The notes beneath the pieces were generated by a model. It was not told the DNA's origin. It searched no databases and was given only the letters and a program-made list of their open reading frames with translations. The position numbers and the translations under genes are program-made. From an uncultured Oscillospiraceae bacterium (GTDB lineage: Bacteria; Bacillota; Clostridia; Oscillospirales; Acutalibacteraceae), in the NCBI GenBank assembly GCA_900552115.1, contig URYP01000045.1, positions 1 through 15,983 on the forward strand: 15,983 nt of DNA, given 5' to 3'. This document shows positions 6,923-14,000 of this stretch, piece by piece; the first letter of the stretch is position 1, and every line of letters starts with the position of its first letter.

Positions 6923-7603
6923 TTATATGACGCCGTTCATTACCAGAATGGTTACCACACCGGTTGCCAGCACCGCTACCGCAACAAGAATAAAGCCGAC
7001 CAGATGCCGGCCCTTTCGCGCCATCTCCCGCTCATTTGTCTCGGGCAGCAGCCGCGCTTTGCGCAAGGCGCTCATGGCCGGCGGGTAAAGCAGCAGGGTC
7101 AACACGCTCAACATGGCTCCCTTGGCCAGATTGAACGGCAGGAACACGGTGGCCAGCATACCGATGACCTGTGCGCGGGGTACGCCCATGTACAGCGGCG
7201 TTATCAATATATTCCACAGCACCATAACCACTGTCAGGCAAAGGGTGGCGGCGATCATGCCCCATACAGCGCTTTTCAAAGTGCGTTTGCGGCGATAAAT
7301 CAGGGCCGCAACGCATACAAATGACGCGGAAGACAACACGTTCATAATAAACCCAATGATGCCGGTGGCGCTGAAGGTAACCATCTCCACCAGCGATACC
7401 ACAACGGCCATCGCAAAACCAGCAACCGGTCCATACAAAAAAGCGGCAATGGTAAGGATAACATCCTTCGGTTCCAGCTCCAGGAACCCGGCGACTGGAA
7501 TGCGGACAAGGGCGACGCTGACATAAGCCAAAGCGCAGAAAAGCGCCCATATCGCCATGGTCTGAATGTTTACCCTGTTTTTTCGTGCGGATGTTACTTG
7601 CAT
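6923..7603 (-). CDS. ribU: Riboflavin ECF transporter S component (RibU-like)
   Basis: This is a 226-residue membrane protein, very probably the substrate-binding S component that captures riboflavin and works with the shared ECF module (EcfA, EcfA' and EcfT, not in this window). It has about six hydrophobic helices: 17-35, 46-67, 68-90, 92-103, 112-135 and 145-173. Family-type motifs are FLELEPKDV (40-48), TPLYMGVPR (135-143) and FNLAKG (157-162). A further hydrophobic segment (201-223) follows a charged linker; I do not know whether it is usual. The strongest functional evidence is the FMN riboswitch directly upstream. The frame is open for 35 more codons, but those overlap the riboswitch and expression platform. 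The ATG at 7603 has AAGGAG five bases upstream and is the real start. Confidence 0.9.
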   Translation of the reverse strand: MQVTSARKNRVNIQTMAIWALFCALAYVSVALVRIPVAGFLELEPKDVILTIAAFLYGPVAGFAMAVVVSLVEMVTFSATGIIGFIMNVLSSASFVCVAALIYRRKRTLKSAVWGMIAATLCLTVVMVLWNILITPLYMGVPRAQVIGMLATVFLPFNLAKGAMLSVLTLLLYPPAMSALRKARLLPETNEREMARKGRHLVGFILVAVAVLATGVVTILVMNGVI

Positions 7604-7637
7604 ATGTACTCCTTCTTTCCTGCTGCCCACACGAGAA

Positions 7638-7694
7638 AGCGCCCTGCCGCAAATTACCGGCAGGGCGCTAAAACACCATGATTCATCGTGGTGT
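7638..7694 (-). terminator. Tandem hairpins of the FMN riboswitch expression platform
   Basis: Two hairpins lie between the FMN aptamer and the ribU ribosome site. The first (7673-7694) has ACACCA paired with TGGTGT and is followed by TTTT. The second (7638-7669) has an 11-bp stem AGCGCCCTGCC with GGCAGGGCGCT and is followed by TTCTC, a weak U-tract. Either could be the FMN-dependent terminator. The second is far more stable; the first has the better U-run. Which one acts cannot be decided by eye. Confidence 0.6.
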
Positions 7695-7696
7695 GC

Positions 7697-7824
7697 TTCT
7701 TCTTTCATCCGGACTGTAACCGTCGGCTTTGGATTTACACCAAATCAGCAGGCGAACGCCTGCTCGCGGGCTGCCCTTTTGCAAGGGATCACCGCCGGTG
7801 GGGACTTGCACCCCGCCCTGAAGA
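7697..7824 (-). promoter_or_regulatory. FMN riboswitch (RFN element)
   Basis: On the minus strand the RFN consensus is almost complete: CTTCAGGGCGGGGTGCAAG, CCCCACCGGCGGTGAT, AGCCCGCGAGC, a variable hairpin, GATTTGGTGTAAATCC, AAAGCCGACGG and TTACAGTCCGGATG, then GAAGAAG closing P1 with CTTC. FMN binding to this aptamer is known to turn off riboflavin synthesis or uptake genes. Here it controls the RibU-like transporter. Confidence 0.98.
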
Positions 7825-7843
7825 CAGCATATTATTATTACTT

Positions 7844-7872
7844 ATTATAGTCCTGTGCAGACCATTTGTCAA
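7844..7872 (-). promoter_or_regulatory. Promoter of the FMN riboswitch transcript
   Basis: TTGACA (7867-7872) and TATAAT (7844-7849) on the minus strand are perfect hexamers with a 17-bp spacer. The -35 box begins only three bases after the spoVAE stop codon, and no terminator separates the two, so spoVAE transcription probably reads into the riboswitch. Confidence 0.95.
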
Positions 7873-7875
7873 GCG

Positions 7876-8241
7876 TCAGGATTTATCGCCCGATTTGGCA
7901 ATCAACGAGCACAGGAAACCGAATAGAATGGCGGCCGAAATGCCTCCTGCCGTGCCGGTTATTCCTCCGCTGAGCGCGCCCAGCAGGCCGGTTTCGGTCA
8001 CCGCTTCCTGCACGCCCTTGGCCAGGGAGTATCCGAATCCGGTCAGAGGAACGGTGGCGCCGCCTCCCGCAAAGTTTACCAACGGCTCATAAACGCCGAT
8101 GGCTGTCAGCACCACGCCCAACGTAACAAACAGCACCAGTATGCGGGCCGGTGTGATCGACGTATAGTCGATGAGCAGCTGCCCGATTACGCAGATCAGC
8201 CCGCCCACCACGAACGACTTAATCAACATCATCCAATCCAT
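7876..8241 (-). CDS. spoVAE: Stage V sporulation protein AE (SpoVAE/SpoVAEB-type)
   Basis: This is a 121-residue polytopic membrane protein with about four hydrophobic segments (5-25, 33-52, 59-80 with a Gly-rich stretch, 84-115). The sequence FAGGGATVPLTGFGYSLAKG (57-76) is characteristic of SpoVAE. SpoVA proteins form the inner spore-membrane channel for dipicolinic acid, loading it during sporulation and releasing it at germination. The usual partners spoVAC and spoVAD are not in the window, so the gene is split from the canonical operon. The ATG at 8241 has GAGGTG eight bases upstream. It follows the P-loop ATPase gene by 43 bp on the same strand, probably one operon, which suggests a sporulation role for that ATPase too. 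No sporulation sigma-factor promoter could be assigned. Confidence 0.92.
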   Translation of the reverse strand: MDWMMLIKSFVVGGLICVIGQLLIDYTSITPARILVLFVTLGVVLTAIGVYEPLVNFAGGGATVPLTGFGYSLAKGVQEAVTETGLLGALSGGITGTAGGISAAILFGFLCSLIAKSGDKS

Positions 8242-8284
8242 TTTTCTATCACCTCAGGGGATATTTTTCCCCCGGGTCGGTGGT

Positions 8285-9403
8285 TTATGCATGTGATTCC
8301 TCTTTTTTCCTTTCAACCAGGCGATCAAACATGCGCACGACATCCGCCTGCATACGGGTGACTTTTTTCCAGTCCACCGCTTCTTTGGAATAAATCTCCA
8401 TCTGGTCGTGCAGCGCCTTGGCTTCCACCGATGCCGCCATGGCCTCGCGCAGCAATTCACGTGCCGCTTTACGATTGAAGCTAAGTTTTTCCCGCATGGT
8501 TTTAAGCTGGTCGGTATCGGTAAACCGTGCGGCATGGATGCGGCGATAGACCGGAAAATCCGCCCGATGAAACCCGTTGGACGTGGTGAAACCGAGGCCG
8601 AGTTCCGGAACCAGCAGGTGTTCAATCTTATCCTGCGGGGACAGCGGACAGCGGCAGGTAATGATACTCAAGCCCGCATCCAGCGCCCGGCGACGGAGTT
8701 CCTCCAGCATGACAGCGGAGGAGGCGCCGTAGTCATCCTCCAGCGCATAAATACGGGAGCAGAGATTTTGCAGCGTTTCATAAAACACAACCGTGCCTTC
8801 CGGTGTGAGAGCGCTCAAAAAACGACGCGTTTCCTTGCCCCTCTTCCCGGTTTTGCCGCCCCATTCGCGCGCGGCAATACGCGCGGCGCTGCGTTCGATT
8901 TTATCGGTGTCGGTGCAGGAAGCCGCCATCTTCTGGTTATCCCCCTGCAGAATTGCCGCCGCGCCCATAAACTGGCGGCAACGGGCATGGGCTGCGGAAC
9001 AGGCGTCGGTCGCCTTGATCACATCTTCGTAATGACTATGGAGCTTCTCGGCATCCATACAGCTGCTAAGATCCACAATTTGCTCCACCGTTCCCCAATA
9101 TTTGGGCTCCAGTATGTGCGGCGAAGTGGCGTCAAATATGACCGTTTTAATAAACGGTACCACTACGCCGTCCAGCGAATGCGGGTCGGACGAACAGTAA
9201 ATGGCTTCAACCTCCAGGCCCTGCGCTTCCATATGGTTTAAAATTTCCTTCATCATCGACGATTTTCCGGTGCCAGGGCCTGATTTGATTAAAAAGGCAC
9301 GCCAACCGTCGCGGCCGTCGTACAATTCCTGATGATATCCGCAAAAGCCCTGCGGCGTATTGGCTCCCAGGAAAAAGCCGACCGGCGTTTGTATATCGAA
9401 CAT
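8285..9403 (-). CDS. P-loop ATPase of the PRK06851 type with a degenerate second half
   Basis: This is a 372-residue cytoplasmic P-loop NTPase that I recognise as the PRK06851-type family found in spore-forming Firmicutes; no function is established. The first half has FFLGANTPQGF (10-20), Walker A SGPGTGKSS (41-49) and CSSDPHSLDGVVVP (70-83). The second half repeats the same plan: RRFLSALTPEGTV (193-205), then LEDDYGASSAVML (221-233) where the second Walker A should be, then CRCPLSPQDKIEHLLVPEL (250-268). The second loop has no Gly-Lys-Ser, so only the first site can bind ATP in the usual way. A charged, probably helical C-terminus follows. The ATG at 9403 has GGGAGGGG six bases upstream; 30 further open codons upstream lack family sequence. 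spoVAE follows at 43 bp, hinting at a role in sporulation. Confidence 0.8.
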   Translation of the reverse strand: MFDIQTPVGFFLGANTPQGFCGYHQELYDGRDGWRAFLIKSGPGTGKSSMMKEILNHMEAQGLEVEAIYCSSDPHSLDGVVVPFIKTVIFDATSPHILEPKYWGTVEQIVDLSSCMDAEKLHSHYEDVIKATDACSAAHARCRQFMGAAAILQGDNQKMAASCTDTDKIERSAARIAAREWGGKTGKRGKETRRFLSALTPEGTVVFYETLQNLCSRIYALEDDYGASSAVMLEELRRRALDAGLSIITCRCPLSPQDKIEHLLVPELGLGFTTSNGFHRADFPVYRRIHAARFTDTDQLKTMREKLSFNRKAARELLREAMAASVEAKALHDQMEIYSKEAVDWKKVTRMQADVVRMFDRLVERKKEESHA

Positions 9404-9495
9404 TGATAACCCCTCCCCCAATGTTGGTTCTGTTTTATTGTATTCCGGCAAAAAAGGCGGGGTGCATGGAAATACTGGATAAATGGGCCGCAATT

Positions 9496-10809
9496 TTAAA
9501 ACGAAGCGATTTTCCCGGTGGCGTATTGGAGAATCAACAGGGCATCGTTCGGGGTAATACCCGTATCGCCATCGACATCAGCCAGTTCCCTCTGTAAGTC
9601 CGAGAGCGTAATTTTAAAGGTGGCGGCCTGCAGTACAAGCAAAGCGTCAGCGGCGCTTATCCGGCCGTCATCATCCACATCTCCCAGGATGCGGAAACCG
9701 TTTTTCCACATCCATTCACTGTTTTGCGTTAAATGATGCGGAAGCTTTTTAAAGCATTCCTCTTTCGTTAGGTCATTACCAAGGAAACATGTTCCATCCG
9801 GCTGCAATTCCGTCAGCCAGGACAAATCCGGCAGTGAAGCCAAGGCGTTCCAGGACACATTCAACCAAGTCAAACGCGTCAGGTTGGCTATGGGACTCAG
9901 ATCCTGAATCTGGTTATGCGATGCGGACAGCATCGTTAGATTCGCCATGTCTTTTAAGGCGTCAAGGGACTCGATCCTATTATTATCAATACTGACGACC
10001 AGCAGCTGGGACAGCCCGCTCAAAGGACGGATATCGGCAATTTGGTTTTCCCCCGCATAGAGATAACGCAGCTTTGACAAATGCTTCATCGGATCCAGAT
10101 CCTGAATCTGGTTGTCATACAGTACCAGCCTGCCAAGATTGATACAATTCTGCAAAGGCGTGATATCCCCTACCCTATTGTGAGCCAATCTCAAGTCCTG
10201 TAAGGCCGGCATTTGCAGGCAAACGTCGAGCTTCTCGATATGATTGCCATCCAGAAAGAGTACCTGCAGGCGCCGCTGCTTTGACAACGGCTCAATACTG
10301 GTTAAACGGTTATAGGACGCATCCAGACAGCGCAGACGGATCATATCTTCTACAGGACCAATATCCTCAACCAGATTATCCGCCAGATATAGCCCGGTAA
10401 GATTGATCAAATTTTGAAGGGGAGTTATATCCGCTACCGCATTACCGCTGATATCCAGCCACGCGAGTCCTGTCAGACGGGATAGGGCCGAAAGATCCGT
10501 TATCATATTGTCCCTTATATTCAACCAGGATAAATGCGCAAGCGCGTCCAGACCGGTAAGATCCGCAATCTGCCTGCCGCCGGCATCAAGGGACGTTACC
10601 GCCCTTGCTTCTTCCCGGCTCAACCGGCCGTCGGCGTTTCGATCACCCGCTCGCAGTACCGCTTGAAATAAGCCGTCATCAGGGATTCCGCTTTGATCAT
10701 TGGCAATATAGTCTTCCTCCTCCATCTGAATCCCAGCATAGGCTTTCTCTGTTGTACCCAGCAAAAGTCCCGCTATTAAGATCACGGCCAGGCATTGATT
10801 TAGCTTCAT
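9496..10809 (-). CDS. Secreted leucine-rich-repeat protein with EF-hand and dockerin
   Basis: This is a 437-residue exported protein. A signal peptide (about 1-25, ending AYA) is followed by an EF-hand-like loop DRNADGRLSREE (56-67) with ligands at positions 1, 3, 5, 9 and 12. Next come about 11 or 12 leucine-rich repeats of roughly 22 residues (71-337; for example LTGLYLADNLVEDIGPVEDM), of the internalin-like type. A type I dockerin follows (375-437), with calcium loops DVDDDGRISAAD (377-388) and DVDGDTGITPND (411-422). The LRR part should bind protein or glycan, and the dockerin should attach the protein to a cohesin. No catalytic domain is seen. I chose ATG 10809 (GGTGAG just upstream); GTG 10818 is an alternative in the same frame. 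The dockerin resembles that of the upstream glycosidase. A strong terminator separates them, so this gene should have its own promoter, but I see only weak candidates. Confidence 0.9.
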   Translation of the reverse strand: MKLNQCLAVILIAGLLLGTTEKAYAGIQMEEEDYIANDQSGIPDDGLFQAVLRAGDRNADGRLSREEARAVTSLDAGGRQIADLTGLDALAHLSWLNIRDNMITDLSALSRLTGLAWLDISGNAVADITPLQNLINLTGLYLADNLVEDIGPVEDMIRLRCLDASYNRLTSIEPLSKQRRLQVLFLDGNHIEKLDVCLQMPALQDLRLAHNRVGDITPLQNCINLGRLVLYDNQIQDLDPMKHLSKLRYLYAGENQIADIRPLSGLSQLLVVSIDNNRIESLDALKDMANLTMLSASHNQIQDLSPIANLTRLTWLNVSWNALASLPDLSWLTELQPDGTCFLGNDLTKEECFKKLPHHLTQNSEWMWKNGFRILGDVDDDGRISAADALLVLQAATFKITLSDLQRELADVDGDTGITPNDALLILQYATGKIASF

Positions 10810-10908
10810 TTTTCTCACCCATTCTATTGTTTTCCTGCATTTATCTGGGTTGATCGTATCAGGTTTTTCATACTATAACAATAGATTGTGACAACTTACC
10901 ACAGTATG

Positions 10909-10948
10909 TAAAAAAGCGCCTCCTGTTGATTAATCAACAGGAGGCGCT
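10909..10948 (-). terminator. Terminator of the dockerin glycosidase gene
   Basis: A perfect inverted repeat (10915-10948) pairs AGCGCCTCCTGTTGAT with ATCAACAGGAGGCGCT and is followed on the minus strand by a run of six T (10910-10915 on the plus strand is A-rich). It lies 64 bp after the stop of the 1425-residue gene and is a textbook intrinsic terminator. Confidence 0.92.
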
Positions 10949-11011
10949 GGGTACGCATTCGCTTTTAATTTTAATAACCGGTTACAGGCATTATCTGTCC
11001 TATCATTATTT

Positions 11012-14000
11012 TTACGAAAACGAGGTAATCTTTTTGGTGACGTATTGCAAAATCATTAGCGCATCATTCGCTGTAACGCCGGCTTTTCCGTCCACATCGG
11101 CGGCGGCCGCCTGCCCATCGGTCAGATGAATTTTGCCGGTGGCCGCCTGCAGCGCCATCAGCGCGTCATTGGCGGTAATGTGCGTATCCGCGTCCACATC
11201 GCCTTTCGTGACAAGAACGCCTTCCACTGTCACTTTGCACGTGTCGATATGCCGGCCGTCCAGCGACCGCACGCGGATCTCACACGAACCGTTGCCGCGG
11301 GCGGTAATCACGCCATGGTTATCCACCGACGCCACCTCATTATCCGACGATGACCACGCCACCGCTTTATATTCCGCGTCGGTGGGGGTCACGACCGCTG
11401 TCAGCGCCTGCGTTTCGCCCACTTTCAACCGGCATTCCTGTTGCCGCAACGCCACGTCCGTCACCGGCGTATAGTGGCCATAGGCCCGCAGTTCGCCCAA
11501 CTGCACGCCGGGTTTCCCTTTTTCGTCGTTTGAATACCCCACCACGCGCAGATACTGGCCGATCGTTTCCTCTGGCAGTTTTAGCGTGACGGCGTTGCCG
11601 TTTTCGGAAGCGCTGAACAGATAACTGGTTTTTTCCACCACTGGGACAAAGGTTTGGCCATCCAAACTCACCAGGATTTCCATTTCCTGATGCCGGTCGC
11701 CCCACCCGGCGGGCAACAGCATTTCCACTGTCTCCAGTGTGTAGGGGCGTTCCAAATCCACTGTTACGCTGTTCGGGAATAAGCCGCCACCGCCGTCCCA
11801 AAACGTGTTACGGTCGCCGTCGTTGATGTTTTCAGGGTTACCATAGTAGGTTGCGTCCACTTTCAGCGATTTGCCCAGCACCAGGTTGGGATCGGCCGCC
11901 GGACGATCCAACGCGATCCCGTCGATATACAGTTCGCCAATCTGCCCCAGACCACCGCTGGTATTGGAGTAAATCTCCACCTTGATATACGAAGCGGTAA
12001 TGGGCATGTCGCTTTCAAACACCATCCGGCGGTTGTCGTTCTCTTTTACATCAAACAAATACTCCTGACGGGCGCTGATTTCCCTAAATTGTACGCCGTC
12101 GTCCGACGCCAGCACCCGTATGTTTTGGGTACGCGCGCCCCATGTGCCAATGGGCGGCAGCGCTACTTCTACATTGTAGATTTCACTTTGCGAAGGTAGT
12201 TTTGCCGTCAGCCAGTTGGGCGACTCTTCGGTAGGTTTGTTTTTGGCCACCCAAAAATCTTTGTTGCCTGCCAGAAGGCCGTCGTTCGCGCGGGCAGCTA
12301 TATAATCGCCGTTCAGCGACGAATCGGCGCTCATGGTAGAGGCGGTCGCCAGATTGCTCCGTTTCGGGGGCGGTTCGGTCCCCAGCACCACATAGTCCAC
12401 GCGGGCCGCGGCGGAGCCGGTTTCTTTCACCAAACGCAAGGTTTCACCCTGAGCAAACGGCGCGGCTATCGTCACCGTGTCCCACTGCCCGGTTTTGGTT
12501 TGATCCAGTTCAACGGTTTTCACCTTATTTTCGCCGTTGTACAGGGACAACACCGTATCCTGATCCGCCTGATACCGCAGGGTAACCGTCTCGCAGGTCG
12601 GCATGGGCGACAGGGCCGCCGTGCTGTTTCTCTCGCGGAATTCCACCGCTACCCCCGACGAGGGATTGTCACCGGTAGTAAAGCCCACATTCTCTCTTGT
12701 GGGGAACATTTCGGTTTCCAGCGGGGTATCGGTTTCAATGGTCAACTGGGTATCGTATCCCACAACCGATACCTCTTTGCTGGCGTCGCTTTCCACGCCG
12801 TTTCGCACCGCCACCACCCGGCAATAATACGGAACGCCCGGTTCCAGCGATAAATACGCATTCGGGGTGGTGGTTTCGGTCTGCTGATCGTACTGGCCGG
12901 ACACTTTACCGTATTTTACCCGATAAAAATCGGCGTCGTTTACCGGATGAAAATGCACCACCGCCCCGCCTGTGGCCGAAACCGCGGTCCGCATCAGCGG
13001 AGAGGTGGGCCTAGCGCTGGTGGTAAAAGACTGCACGCCGTTGGCATTTCCCCGTGTTTTGTCGCCGGGCGAAGCCGTCACGCCCTCGCCGCCCACCTTG
13101 TCGGTGGCGGTAACGCGCCAGTAATAGGTGGTTTCCGGCTCCAGAATATTCTCTTCCACTGTGTAGGCCTGAATGGTGATGGTATCCCGCTTCAACACCA
13201 CATCGGTAAAGTCAGGATCTTTCGCAATCTCCAGCCGATAAAAGAACGCGCCGCTGCTGGGTTCCCAGCGCAGGGTAAACCGGGGGTCCACCGTAGCGCC
13301 ACCGGCCGGCTGAGTCACGTTAAAAGCGGCGGGAGCGCCGTCGGCCGTAGTGGTCGTAAACATATGCGGCTCTCCGGCCATTACCCGTTCGCCCGAAGCA
13401 TTGGTCACAGACAGATAGGCATAGTACGTCGTTTCCGGTTCCAGCGCCTGCTCTTGCGTCAGGATATAATACTGATATTTATTGTTCTGACCCATGTCCA
13501 CCGTACCCGGATTGGCCACACCAATCGTCTGTTCCTGCGCAAAAGACGCATCACGAGACAAGTGAATGGTGTATCCGGTCGCACCGTAAGCGGGCGTCCA
13601 GGTGAATTTGGGGGTCAGGCTGGTGTTGGGGTCTTCGTCAATCACCTGCAACATGGTAAACCGGCCGGGAATGGTGTCCTTTTGCGCCTGTGTAAAGGTA
13701 TAGTACATGTTGTTAAACGGAACACGTTCGCCGGCGGCATTTTTGGCCACCACGCGCCAGTAATAGTCTTTGCCTGTGGTAAGCGATTTGTCCAGTGTAA
13801 CGCTTTCGCCCACAATGCCGGTTTTGGTATATACGGTCCGGCTGAAATCCGTTGTTTCCGATATAGTCAGGTCATACGACGTCGCACCCTGTGCTTTTTG
13901 CCAGGTGAAAACGGGAGCCGGCCCGACGGCCGATCCATCATCAGGGGTTTTCAGCGCAAAATCCGAGGGAATGCTGTCCTCTTTTTTCAGTACCAGCAGC

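Noticed and set aside
7604..7708. Upstream extension of the ribU frame by 35 codons
   Set aside because: The extension runs through the expression platform and into the 3' end of the FMN aptamer; the ATG at 7603 has a strong ribosome site and begins the conserved part.
9897..10113. An 18-base direct repeat (CAGATCCTGAATCTGGTT) occurring twice
   Set aside because: Both copies encode the same conserved NQIQDL segment of two leucine-rich repeats, so the repeat follows from the protein repeats rather than being a regulatory element.
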